64,000 bases of DNA, taken from Methylophilus sp. TWE2 (GTDB lineage: Bacteria; Pseudomonadota; Gammaproteobacteria; Burkholderiales; Methylophilaceae). Below, piece by piece: positions 35,677 to 44,293 of the stretch; the first letter of the stretch is position 1, and the number at the start of each line of letters is the position of its first letter. Made by a program: the position numbers and the translations under genes. Location of the stretch: the NCBI RefSeq assembly GCF_001183865.1, contig NZ_CP012020.1, forward strand, positions 248,001-312,000, given 5' to 3'. The notes under the pieces are model-generated. The model saw only the letters and a program-made list of their open reading frames with translations, made no database searches and was not told the DNA's origin.

Positions 35677-37595
35677 TTTCGTTCAAAGGACGCGTGTCTA
35701 CGCTCAAGCGTGAAGTGGGTGAAGCCCTATGGCAGCTTGAGGATTCACAGACGGGCTATCTTGAGACTTCTAAGTTGGATGAAATGTTATTGGCGCTTGA
35801 GTCCGGGGATCTGACTTTTATTTTGGAGCGTGACAAGTTTGTCAAAACACCCCCTACTAAAGCACTGCTGATTGATACCACTGATGCAGGATTTGATCTT
35901 GCCAAGCTCAAACGTGGATGCGTGAAAGCAGTAGAGGGTCTACCCGCGACCAAGGCAATGTATCAAGCCGCCTTACAGGAGTTTTGGAATACCCATAGTT
36001 TGACGCAGCCGATTCCCCACTGGATCACGGTGCGAAGATGGGTATTGAAGTTCATGAAAGGGGCACGGGATATTCAAGCTCTTTTGGAACAGCATCAACG
36101 CAAAGGTAATCGTCGCAACCGCTATCCTGATGCAGTGATTGAAGTGGTTGAGCGTTTTATTGATAACGTCTACCTGACCACATCACGCCCAACCCAAACA
36201 AGAATTCTGGAGTTGGCCACAGCGGATATTCAGGAGCGCAATCAATGGGCGATGCAAAGTGGCAAGTTACCTCTCCCATCTGCGCGGCTGGTGAAGCGTT
36301 TAATTGATCAAATCCCGGCCTTTGACCGAGATGTTGCCCGTCGCGGGGCGACTGTCGCGCGCAGAATGTATCGCGGCAAGCTCAACCATATCGAGACCAA
36401 TCAGCGGCTAGAGGTGGCTGAGATTGATCACACCCAACTGGATATCTTTGTGGTGGATGACGCTGGTATTCCACTGGGGCGGCCGTGGCTCACGGTTTGT
36501 ATTGATAAGCATACCCGTTGCATCTTGGGTATTTATATCGGTTTCGAGTCGCCTAGTTATCTGTCTGTCGCCAGATGCTTGAAGCATGCGCTGAAACCTA
36601 AGCTTTCTCTGCAAACGGAATACCCGAGTATTAAAAATGCCTGGGAGGCGTTTGGTGTGATGAAAACACTGGTGGTGGATAACGGAATGGAGTTTCACAG
36701 CGATAGCTTTGAAAAGGCCTGCTATCAGTTTGATATCGAGATCAAATATACACCTCGTAAGTCTCCCTGGTACAAGGGCAGTGTTGAGCGTTTTATGAGA
36801 ACGATCAACGATGGTATCAGTCATGGTAACCCTGGGACTACGTTCAGCAACATCTTTGAGAAAGAGGATTACGACCCAGAGAAACATGCCGTGATTCGCT
36901 ATGAAAAATTCAAGGAAATCGTTTTCAAGTGGATTGCTGACTATTACCACCAGAAGCCTCACGCAGGTCTGGAAAGGGTGAAACCGGCGGATGCTTGGCG
37001 AAATGCTGACTCACTCAGTAATACGCCAGTCGCCACCAATCTTGAAGTCATCGACATGTTGTTGGGCAGACGCGATGAGTGCTCTCTCACGCATAAGGGT
37101 ATTCAGGTGAATAACCTGCTCTACAACTCACAGGAAATGATCCTCTGGCGTAAGCAGTGTGGCGACAAATTGACGGTCGAAGTCTTAGTTGATGAGGGCA
37201 ATCTTGGCCAAGTGCATATCAAGCATCCAGTGGATGGTAACTATGTCGCGGTGCCTGCGCTGAATCAGGCATACGCCCAAGGCTTATCGCTTTGGCAGCA
37301 CAAGCTTTATCGCAAGTATGCCAAAAACAGAATCGGCCAGGATAACGAAAAAGGATGGATGCGTGCTTCCAAAGACATCCACGAAATGGTGATGGCTGAG
37401 GTTGGTTTTAAAAAGACCAGCGCAAGGCTGCGAGCCAAACGGGGTCGTCTGATTGAAGATCAAAAGCGTACCCAACACATCGTCGAGCAGTATCACGAAG
37501 CTGAGGCTGAGTTGATGCCGGATGCCATGATGATGTCTTTATCCCTAAATGAAGTTGAAGGTTTTTCCGCAATCGTACAGGAGCGTCGTAAATGA
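35643..37595 (+). CDS. tnsB: Tn7-like DDE transposase TnsB, 650 aa
   Basis: The strand-transfer transposase of the element, which binds the TTGCAA-type repeats at both ends, cuts the 3' ends and joins them to target DNA. It is a Mu/Tn7-type integrase-core protein. The catalytic triad is visible as D262 (EIDHTQ), D346 (VVDNGMEF) and E382 (KGSVERF), with exactly 35 residues between the last two. N-terminal helical DNA-binding domains span about residues 1-240, and a Mu-type C-terminal beta-barrel follows. A GGAAGGAGAAGG ribosome site precedes the ATG. The start overlaps tnsA and the stop overlaps tnsC by 4 bp. Confidence 0.95.
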   Translation: MGVAYFQKGAVISFKGRVSTLKREVGEALWQLEDSQTGYLETSKLDEMLLALESGDLTFILERDKFVKTPPTKALLIDTTDAGFDLAKLKRGCVKAVEGLPATKAMYQAALQEFWNTHSLTQPIPHWITVRRWVLKFMKGARDIQALLEQHQRKGNRRNRYPDAVIEVVERFIDNVYLTTSRPTQTRILELATADIQERNQWAMQSGKLPLPSARLVKRLIDQIPAFDRDVARRGATVARRMYRGKLNHIETNQRLEVAEIDHTQLDIFVVDDAGIPLGRPWLTVCIDKHTRCILGIYIGFESPSYLSVARCLKHALKPKLSLQTEYPSIKNAWEAFGVMKTLVVDNGMEFHSDSFEKACYQFDIEIKYTPRKSPWYKGSVERFMRTINDGISHGNPGTTFSNIFEKEDYDPEKHAVIRYEKFKEIVFKWIADYYHQKPHAGLERVKPADAWRNADSLSNTPVATNLEVIDMLLGRRDECSLTHKGIQVNNLLYNSQEMILWRKQCGDKLTVEVLVDEGNLGQVHIKHPVDGNYVAVPALNQAYAQGLSLWQHKLYRKYAKNRIGQDNEKGWMRASKDIHEMVMAEVGFKKTSARLRAKRGRLIEDQKRTQHIVEQYHEAEAELMPDAMMMSLSLNEVEGFSAIVQERRK

Positions 37596-38623
37596 ATACA
37601 CAAACTATGAACCAAAAAAATATCCGTAATTGTATTGATGAGATGTTGATACAGAGTTCAACCTTTATGCGTGCCTCAACACGCCTTGAGCAGCATTTCA
37701 ATAATTCTGTCGGTGCGTTTGAGCCACTCGGGATTGCGGTGGTTGGAGAGTCTCGCAGCGGTAAGTCCAGAGTGATTGATGCTCTTATGCTCAAGCATAA
37801 AGAAGATCGCACTCAAGAAGGCTTGCGGGTCCCCATTCTCAAAGTCACCACCCCAGCCAAACCGACTGTCAAAGGATTCGTGGACGCGATGCTGTATGCG
37901 ATTGGTGACCGCGTCAAGACTGGCCGTGAAACCGAGATCACGAAAACAGAGCGACTGAAGCTACTGCTGAAACAGGCCGGTACCACGTTACTGGTGATTG
38001 AAGAGTTTCAGCATTTTTATGATCGAGGTTCGCGTAAGGTTCAGCATCACCTGTCTGATTTCCTGAAGAACCTGCTGGAGGAAACCAAGATCTTTTTGGT
38101 CGTCGTTGGTCTGCCAACTTCCATTAACGTGATTAACCAGAACGAACAGTTGAGTGGTCGTATGCTGGGTGTTATCAAAATGCAGCGTTACAACTGGTCG
38201 AATAAGGACTCTCAGTATGAGTTCATCAGGATTCTAATGGGGTTTAAGTCTGGGTTGAGAGGCTTCAAACTGCCTGCGATCGGTAATGAGAATATTGCCT
38301 TCCGGTTTTTCTGCGCGTCCGGCGGTTTGATTGGTTATGTCGTCAAGATTCTCAAACAGGCGGTATGTGATGCCATCGAGGAGGATAGAACCGAAATCAC
38401 CATGCGACATCTGGAGGAGGCTTTCAGTAACGCTATATGGCTAGAGGGTGTTTCGTTTGCGCATAACCCGTTTGCATCATCGTTCGATCCTACTCCCACC
38501 AAAGCGCTCATGGATCAGGTTGCAAGGATTGGTCTTTCGGCTGCTGACCTGGAGAGTTTACGCATGCGCGAGCTCAATACCAAAGGCGCATTATTAACGC
38601 CGAAAGGAGGTTTGTACAATTGA
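37592..38623 (+). CDS. tnsC: AAA+ ATPase transposition regulator TnsC, 343 aa
   Basis: TnsC links target recognition by TniQ/TnsD to the TnsAB transposase and provides target immunity. Walker A is GESRSGKS at residues 52-59, Walker B is LLVIEEF at 133-139, and sensor-type segments follow (FLVVVGLPTSI). Its length (343) is nearer to TniB-type proteins and Tn7-like TnsC of minimal elements than to the 555-aa Tn7 protein. ATGA overlap with tnsB and TGATG-type junction with tniQ show a single coupled operon. Membership of the TniB/TnsC family is clear from order and motifs. Confidence 0.93.
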   Translation: MNTQTMNQKNIRNCIDEMLIQSSTFMRASTRLEQHFNNSVGAFEPLGIAVVGESRSGKSRVIDALMLKHKEDRTQEGLRVPILKVTTPAKPTVKGFVDAMLYAIGDRVKTGRETEITKTERLKLLLKQAGTTLLVIEEFQHFYDRGSRKVQHHLSDFLKNLLEETKIFLVVVGLPTSINVINQNEQLSGRMLGVIKMQRYNWSNKDSQYEFIRILMGFKSGLRGFKLPAIGNENIAFRFFCASGGLIGYVVKILKQAVCDAIEEDRTEITMRHLEEAFSNAIWLEGVSFAHNPFASSFDPTPTKALMDQVARIGLSAADLESLRMRELNTKGALLTPKGGLYN

Positions 38624-40314
38624 TGTTTGATAACGTTCAGCCATTAGTGGTCACACCTCAACCTATGCCTTTTGAAAGCTATAAGGGCTATATTTTGAGA
38701 GTGGCTGAGGCTAACGGTTATCGTTCCATTCACGGCATGCTCCGGCATGCCGGAATGACTGAGAACGAAATCCGTTCGGCAACGCCTGACCCTGAAAAAT
38801 TAAAGCGGTTGGTAGGCAGTGATCTGTCAGAGTTTGACTTCCTCTCTGAGAAAACCAAGCATAGTCGCTATCAGGTCCTTTCAGGCCACCGCATTCCAAG
38901 TTTGTATCTGCGCTCCAAGCACACGAGAGTCTGTCCTTGTTGTATCGCTGAGAAGGGTTATATCTCCAGTTTTACTGAGCTCAAGTATGCTGTTGTCTGC
39001 CCTGAACATAAGATTGAAACCATCGAAGAATGTCCAAGCTGCGGTAAAGGGCTGGATGTCTTTCGACCAGGACTCTCCAAATGTCAATGTGGCTATGATT
39101 TTAAGCATGCAAAGGCTCGCGAGGTGACAAATCATGCGGTGGTTGGGTTGATGCATATCCTCAAAGCCAAACTGGAAAATCAGGATCTGAACCGCTCCCT
39201 GCTTGAGCCCTTAGGATTTCCTGTCGAGGCGATAGCTAAATTGTCGCTAAACACAATGCTGAGTTTGTTGTACCGGCTAGAGGGACGTTCAGCTGATGCG
39301 CAACCCAATAGCGACGTAATGGCTACAGTCACTTTGGCGGCCAGCATCTTTACGAACTGGCCTCGGGGTTTTCACAAATATCTGGAGGAAACGCAGGGAC
39401 CACAGGCCGATATGGCAAGCACAGGGCTGCGTAAGCAGTTTCTGCCCATCTATGAAACCTTGTTTAAGAATGGGCTACCCAAGGATGAAGTGGCATTTAT
39501 GCACCAGGCCTTTGTTGTGTTTGGCCAAAGCCAGTGGCGTAAAGCGCTGATCCACCCTAAACTCCAACAAGGTGGCGCATCTAATATCGTTGGGATTTAT
39601 GGACTGGCGCAGGCATTGAGCAAGCAGCCTGCCACATTACGAAAAATGGTGGCTGCAGGCCTGATTCCTGTACATGCAGTCAACGCCAAAGGGCAGGCAC
39701 TGTTTGAGGTCACTGAGCAGTTGGTGTTTGAATTTTCTGCAGGCCAAAGCCTCACAATTAAAGAGGCTGCGGAACGTTTGGATTTGCCTGTGGCCATTTT
39801 GAATGTATATCGTCAAAAAGGGTATTACCAGGAACACTTCATGACCAATCCAATGAAGCTATTTCATGAGCGGGATGTAGAGCGGTTGAGAAGTGAGTTA
39901 GTGGACGGTGTGGAGTTTATTTCCAATTCACCACAAGATATTCGCTACATCAGTTTAAAGCAGATTATGCTTAAGAAGCTGGGGCCATCGGTTATCAAGG
40001 CGGCATTGATTGAAGCCATCAGAGTTCGAGAGATTCTGCCTGCTGGCATCGCTGGCGATAAGCCTGGAGATTTGCTGTTCAAGCGCTCACAAATTGATGA
40101 GACCATTTCTAGCCTAGCGCAAAAATTCTCTGGCATGGTTTCATCTGAAAATGCTAGCGAGATTTTGGGAGTAGATGCCAAGGTTGTTAAAAGCTTGATC
40201 AAGGCGAATGCGCTTGAGGCTTACTCTACGGACTACGGGATATATGTGATCGAAGAGTCTTTGGTTGGATTTAACCAATCTAGTATGCAAGAGTATTCTG
40301 TCAATCGAGCATGA
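38623..40314 (+). CDS. tniQ: TniQ/TnsD family target-selector, 563 aa
   Basis: The target-site selector. An N-terminal TniQ domain (PLVVTPQPMPFESYKGYILRVAEANGY) is followed by the zinc-finger region with cysteines and His at C105, C107/C108, C127, H130, C138, C141, C155 and C157. The remaining 400 residues contain helix-turn-helix-like segments (LTIKEAAERLDLPVAILNVYRQKGYY; MVSSENASEILGVDAKVVKSLI). This length fits TnsD, which binds a fixed attachment site, rather than short TniQ of CRISPR-associated elements. The ATG at 38623 overlaps the tnsC stop by one base and is preferred over a TTG one codon earlier, with GGAGG upstream. It is the best candidate for the protein that recognises the nrdJb 3' end. 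Confidence 0.9.
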   Translation: MFDNVQPLVVTPQPMPFESYKGYILRVAEANGYRSIHGMLRHAGMTENEIRSATPDPEKLKRLVGSDLSEFDFLSEKTKHSRYQVLSGHRIPSLYLRSKHTRVCPCCIAEKGYISSFTELKYAVVCPEHKIETIEECPSCGKGLDVFRPGLSKCQCGYDFKHAKAREVTNHAVVGLMHILKAKLENQDLNRSLLEPLGFPVEAIAKLSLNTMLSLLYRLEGRSADAQPNSDVMATVTLAASIFTNWPRGFHKYLEETQGPQADMASTGLRKQFLPIYETLFKNGLPKDEVAFMHQAFVVFGQSQWRKALIHPKLQQGGASNIVGIYGLAQALSKQPATLRKMVAAGLIPVHAVNAKGQALFEVTEQLVFEFSAGQSLTIKEAAERLDLPVAILNVYRQKGYYQEHFMTNPMKLFHERDVERLRSELVDGVEFISNSPQDIRYISLKQIMLKKLGPSVIKAALIEAIRVREILPAGIAGDKPGDLLFKRSQIDETISSLAQKFSGMVSSENASEILGVDAKVVKSLIKANALEAYSTDYGIYVIEESLVGFNQSSMQEYSVNRA

Positions 40315-40340
40315 TTTATTCCAATAGTTGAAGGAGCGTC

Positions 40341-40580
40341 ATGATGAAAAAATTTCGAGAAAAAGTGGTTCCGGAAATATCTGGCTACGTTTGTGATCGT
40401 TGTGGCCGTGAGGCCGAGGCTCATGATGGAGAGGCTGAGGAACTCCTCTCAATTGATCGAGTGGGCGGGTATTGCTCGATTTTTGGGGATGGCAATAGAA
40501 TTTCAGTCGACATTTGCCAGCATTGCCTCAAAGACGTTTTGGGTGAGTGGTTACGTATTGTGCCGTTGAGGTTTCTATGA
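40341..40580 (+). CDS. Small zinc-ribbon protein, 79 aa
   Basis: Two CxxC knuckles, CDRC near residue 18 and CQHC near residue 62, with an intervening beta-rich part (ELLSIDRVGGYCSIFGDGNRISVDI), indicate a zinc ribbon. The GGYxSIFGDGN core is familiar from small uncharacterised proteins of phages and genomic islands. A GAAGGAGCG ribosome site precedes two consecutive ATGs. Its stop overlaps the start of the DUF2384 gene as ATGA, so the pair is co-translated. It starts 26 bp after tniQ and may be transcribed with the tns operon. Confidence 0.7.
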   Translation: MMKKFREKVVPEISGYVCDRCGREAEAHDGEAEELLSIDRVGGYCSIFGDGNRISVDICQHCLKDVLGEWLRIVPLRFL

Positions 40581-40786
40581 CTATTGAATCTAATCCTGCA
40601 CAAAATCTGGCAAAGATTCGATCTTTAGCGATTGATACCTTTGGTTCCGAGTCGGCGGCAGAGTCTTGGCTCAATCAATACCATGCCTTGTTAGGAGCCG
40701 CTCCGATCGCTGTGGCCGAATCATCCTCTGGATTTATTGAGGTTCAGAAAATGCTAAGTGCGATCAGTTATGGCGGAGCTGTTTAA
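40577..40786 (+). CDS. MbcA/ParS/Xre antitoxin-type (DUF2384) protein, 69 aa
   Basis: A short protein matching the C-terminal toxin-binding domain of MbcA/ParS/Xre antitoxins: SESAAESWLNQYHALLGAAPIAV then GFIEVQKMLSAISYGGAV. The start ATG at 40577 lies in the ATGA overlap with the zinc-ribbon gene; an upstream in-frame ATG is rejected. The usual helix-turn-helix domain and RES or other known toxin gene are missing. The coupled zinc-ribbon protein may be its partner, which would make an unusual pair. Alternatively it may act in transposition. Domain assignment is by pattern. Confidence 0.7.
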   Translation: MTIESNPAQNLAKIRSLAIDTFGSESAAESWLNQYHALLGAAPIAVAESSSGFIEVQKMLSAISYGGAV

Positions 40787-40906
40787 ACTAGTTATTTAAT
40801 GAAGTCAGTTGCGATTATCTCGCTCAGCATGCCTAGTGCCGATATTGCATTTTGTCTAAAATACTTTGCACTTTACTATCTTTCATCCGTTAGATTCTGC
40901 ACATTC

Positions 40907-41551
40907 ATGCAAGACTTTATTACCTACCTAGATAAAACTGAATCCGCCGTTAAAAATATTTTTGATGGAATTGAGTACTATAAAAAGATATTGGCACCCA
41001 TTAAAGGAGCAATTTACGTTGGTGGTGGGGCAAACAAACAGGAAGCTGAAAAGAATTTCAATCAATGGGCGGAAAAAAATCAAGATGCTCTGAACGCCTC
41101 TATCGAAGCACAAAAAAAGTTTTTTGAAGAGTCATTTGCAATGGCTACTCTTTGTGGAGCAGTTCTTCAAATTGCCGCTAAAGCTATTGAATGTTTTTCA
41201 GCACTAGATCATGTGCCGGAAAATCTTTTGCCAATTATTGGAGACTCAAAAGCGATACGTAAATTTTGTATTGGCAGAGAGGTTAAAGGGCTTCCGATTG
41301 GTTTAATCATTTACGCTGGAAGAAATCAACATACTCACTACAATGATGCTAAATTAAGCGCAGCGAATACTGCAATTTTTTCTAAATTAGCCGAAGTGCC
41401 TGGACATCCAGATATTGCAGATCCCGCACTAGACTTAAGAAGGCCAAACATATTAAGCCTCGCAGATAATATAACCTTTATCCTAGGTTGGCGAACCTAT
41501 AGAGACTATCGAATGGATATGGAAAGTTTACTAAATACTAAGCCTGACTAA
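40907..41551 (+). CDS. HEPN-like protein, 214 aa
   Basis: Mostly helical protein with a candidate HEPN Rx4-6H motif, RNQHTH at residues 139-144 within GLIIYAGRNQHTHYND. This GRNQxxH context is seen in HEPN families of the pEK499_p136/AbiV-like type. The ATG at 40907 is used, since the longer frame starting at 40799 adds a 36-residue segment with no similarity to a signal or domain. It is the third gene after tniQ on the same strand, and its neighbours downstream are on the opposite strand. A nuclease role in phage defence is inference. Confidence 0.6.
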   Translation: MQDFITYLDKTESAVKNIFDGIEYYKKILAPIKGAIYVGGGANKQEAEKNFNQWAEKNQDALNASIEAQKKFFEESFAMATLCGAVLQIAAKAIECFSALDHVPENLLPIIGDSKAIRKFCIGREVKGLPIGLIIYAGRNQHTHYNDAKLSAANTAIFSKLAEVPGHPDIADPALDLRRPNILSLADNITFILGWRTYRDYRMDMESLLNTKPD

Positions 41552-41631
41552 TTGGGGTAGCTGAAAATACTTTTTAAAGGAAAGGGTCGATTTAAACCTC
41601 TGCAACAAAATCTGGCTAGAGTCGAAGCTGA

Positions 41632-42546
41632 CTATTCTGCTAAGAGCGATGCTACTGTTAATCTCGAACTCGTTTGTAATTCAAGTGTTAAAGTACTTGC
41701 TCTTTCAAAGAGGGGATTAAAGGTTTTCGCAACTTCGATGTTGTACTTCCCTAGGTATAAAGCTGAAGCTTCAATGTAGAACATCATGCTTGTCAGCACC
41801 ATATTCAATGAAAAAGCATATGTTTCAATTTGAACCGCTTTCTCAGAAGTAGTATTTGAACTGGCTCTGGCTATCAGGTTATTTAATATATCTTCTGGAT
41901 CATTATGAGCTTGTGAACATAGGGCTGCATAAACAGTCCTATACGCAATTTCATTTCCAATTTTTGAGAACCGTTCAAAAATATTAGGCCATGAGCCTGG
42001 ATATTCATCGTAATCTATTCCGGAAATTGCAAAAGCAATTCTAAGACTGCTTTCATAGGAATCCAAGCTTCTATCTTTATTGGTAATGAGATCTCGGTGG
42101 TATTTCTTTATATGTTCAGAGTTGCCGGGCTTCTCGACACTATTGAGCCAAGCCCGATTCTGTTTTCTTTCTGTAGCTATATATTCACGCAAGTAACCTA
42201 ATACATTTCCAATGTCATCTCCTATAGTGACATACTGAAGATTTACAGCAGACTCTACAGCTGTTCTGCAAAGTGCTTCAGCGGAAGCTATGTGACTAAT
42301 TATGAATGTCGCCAATGCACCACCAGTGAACTCATAGCACTTTTCGTACATGTCATGAACAATGCTCCACACGGTTTCATCGTTCAACCGATCAATGTTT
42401 TCTCCAACTAATTTATTTACTTCGTTATTCGTAAGTTCAATGATCTCTGCGGCTTCTAAGACAAACTTGTTTAGGCCCATCTCAGTAGAAATACATCTAC
42501 TTTCAAAAAAGCGACGAGCATTGATGTTCATGTCTTCGTTACTCAT
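41632..42546 (-). CDS. DUF5677-like protein, 304 aa
   Basis: A helical cytoplasmic protein. The segment ASAEALCRTAVESAVNLQYV followed about 120 residues later by AYRTVYAALCSQAHNDPE resembles the DUF5677 family (R-x-x-x-E-x-x-V-N then Y-x-x-x-S-x-x-x-H). Family members occur near defence genes and have no established role. It lies 32 bp downstream of the DUF2971-like gene on the same strand, so the two probably form an operon. Confidence 0.55.
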   Translation of the reverse strand: MSNEDMNINARRFFESRCISTEMGLNKFVLEAAEIIELTNNEVNKLVGENIDRLNDETVWSIVHDMYEKCYEFTGGALATFIISHIASAEALCRTAVESAVNLQYVTIGDDIGNVLGYLREYIATERKQNRAWLNSVEKPGNSEHIKKYHRDLITNKDRSLDSYESSLRIAFAISGIDYDEYPGSWPNIFERFSKIGNEIAYRTVYAALCSQAHNDPEDILNNLIARASSNTTSEKAVQIETYAFSLNMVLTSMMFYIEASALYLGKYNIEVAKTFNPLFERASTLTLELQTSSRLTVASLLAE

Positions 42547-42577
42547 TAAGATTCAATCCGTCATAACCCGATTTAAA

Positions 42578-43504
42578 CTATTCAGTCTTTAATAAGGGAA
42601 CGTGTCCGAATCCATTTTTCTGTAGTAAGGTTGCCACATCTTGAGTCGAGCATAACCGGCCAACCACAACCGAAACTAGTTTTATATGGCAAAAGTCATT
42701 TTCGAGATCATCAATTGGTATGGGAAAGTATGATGAACTTCCTTTATTCACAATCAAGTCATGACCAGTACCTGAACCCCAAGTTTTAACTAACAATCTA
42801 GTCTCTTCTTCAGACTCCAAACCTCGGTCCACAGGAAGGTAGAATGCACCAATTCTGCTAATACCTCTTAGAACAAAATCTCTGTTGCATTCTTGTTTCA
42901 GGCGAGTTGCAATAGTTTTGAACAAGGATTTTCCAAGGTCAATTTTGGAACTGTATTTCATAGGCCTCAACTCAGATCGATCTCGATTTACAGTAATTTC
43001 AAATTGAAGCTTAACTCCTTGATTTTGTTTTCCGAAAACGCTCCAAAGTAAATCTTCATTTTTAGGTTGTAAATTCGTGAATGAGCAAAAAAATATCTGT
43101 TCCATTAATACTTCATCAATCGCACGTCCATTCTCGTCATAGTGGCCCGCTAACCCATAATCTTCTGAAAAAGTCCTAAATTCAGCTTCTCCCAATTTAT
43201 TTAATAAGCAATTTAGTCGAATAGTTCTAGTAGATATGATTGATTCAAATTTTTCCAAACTTGTGTAGTGTGCCAAAACGGATGAGGTCACTTTTGAGGG
43301 AAAGAAATGGTTAATAAGAGCTTTTGACAGGCGACCATCGCTGCTTGTTTGTTCAATTATAGAACTAGAATCTTTGTGAAAATGTAATTCATTGATATCC
43401 CAAGTGAGGTTGAGTCCTGCATTCAGCAGTTCTTCATCGATGATGAGCTTGGTTTTCTCTTTGATATTCACTATTTCAATCACCCTGTTTTTAAATTTCT
43501 TCAC
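42578..43504 (-). CDS. DUF2971 domain-containing protein, 308 aa
   Basis: The DUF2971 pattern is visible: LAHYTSLEKFESIISTRTIRL, then LNKLGEAEFRTF, then QIFFCSFTNLQPKNEDLLWSVFG followed by QGVKLQFEI. DUF2971 proteins are widespread accessory-genome proteins with a predicted fold related to ADP-ribosyltransferases, but no known activity. It is the first gene of a two-gene unit with the DUF5677-like gene, divergent from the 43537 gene with only about 30-80 bp between, so both promoters share this gap. A defence function is inferred only from context. Confidence 0.7.
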   Translation of the reverse strand: MKKFKNRVIEIVNIKEKTKLIIDEELLNAGLNLTWDINELHFHKDSSSIIEQTSSDGRLSKALINHFFPSKVTSSVLAHYTSLEKFESIISTRTIRLNCLLNKLGEAEFRTFSEDYGLAGHYDENGRAIDEVLMEQIFFCSFTNLQPKNEDLLWSVFGKQNQGVKLQFEITVNRDRSELRPMKYSSKIDLGKSLFKTIATRLKQECNRDFVLRGISRIGAFYLPVDRGLESEEETRLLVKTWGSGTGHDLIVNKGSSSYFPIPIDDLENDFCHIKLVSVVVGRLCSTQDVATLLQKNGFGHVPLLKTE

Positions 43505-43536
43505 ATAACAAAGGTATCCACACGATTAAATGGATT

Positions 43537-44280
43537 TTGTGCCAACATCCTAACTCCATCAATGAATTGAAACAAATCAATGTGACTGACCAATATCAAT
43601 ATGAAGCAGAACGCGACGAGGTGCCATACGTTTTCTGGGACCAGCTCGATTTTAGTATCATTACTATGGGGCTTAAACGCCTTCCATTCTTTAAGGATGA
43701 TATTTATCTGGGAATGCAGGCTATCAATGTCGGTGTAGCTGATAGCGTAATCACGCAACTAGAGTACGAGCTAGTAACCGAATATCATGAGACAGAGCGA
43801 ACGCCTATCGAAACTTCAATGGCTGTATCCGCATTATCTCAGATGTGGATCTATGGCTTATACGAAGTGCTAAGAATGTGGCGCGACCGTAAATTTCAGT
43901 TTGAAAAGCTCTTCCAAAACAGTTGTATCGACTTAAAGGTGGATAGCATGTCTAGCGATGAAACCTTGAACATCACAATCGAAACCCGAAAAAAGCAGCT
44001 GCAAAGATTCAATCAAGATGAAGACTATCGAAAACGAATTACAGAAGTCTGGGAGTTGTTAAGCCCCGTGTACCGAATGACTGAGTTAATCCGCATTAAC
44101 CTTGCAAAGCACTGCGCACCTGGCAAGGACGGCATGGTCCCGCGTGCGCCTGGGTATGGTCGAATTAATAGATGGTGTGGAGCTATGGATTTTGAGTTGA
44201 TTGAAAAAGATGGGTATTACACTACTTTAAATCGCCGGGATATTGCCGATGCACTTCGCGCTGTAATTGCTAATTGCTAG
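43537..44280 (+). CDS. Unrecognised protein, last cargo gene, 247 aa or shorter
   Basis: The C-terminal third has a well-conserved look (ELIRINLAKHCAPGKDG then APGYGRINRWCGAMDFELI), suggesting a real family of island-encoded proteins, but no name could be given. There is no signal peptide or membrane segment. The frame opens with TTG at 43537; a GTG at 43582 is another possible start and would leave room for the divergent promoters. The gene ends 13 bp before the first right-end TnsB-like repeat, so it is the outermost cargo gene. Confidence 0.6.
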   Translation: MCQHPNSINELKQINVTDQYQYEAERDEVPYVFWDQLDFSIITMGLKRLPFFKDDIYLGMQAINVGVADSVITQLEYELVTEYHETERTPIETSMAVSALSQMWIYGLYEVLRMWRDRKFQFEKLFQNSCIDLKVDSMSSDETLNITIETRKKQLQRFNQDEDYRKRITEVWELLSPVYRMTELIRINLAKHCAPGKDGMVPRAPGYGRINRWCGAMDFELIEKDGYYTTLNRRDIADALRAVIANC

Positions 44281-44293
44281 CTGAAAAATCCGT

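Noticed and set aside
34945..40786. CRISPR-associated (CAST) transposon
   Set aside because: The element has TnsABC and TniQ, but there is no Cas gene, no repeat-spacer array and TniQ is TnsD-sized; target selection by a protein-recognised site explains the position.
43501..43758. 85-residue minus-strand frame overlapping the 43537 gene
   Set aside because: It overlaps a longer plus-strand gene with a better protein pattern and has no recognisable domain.
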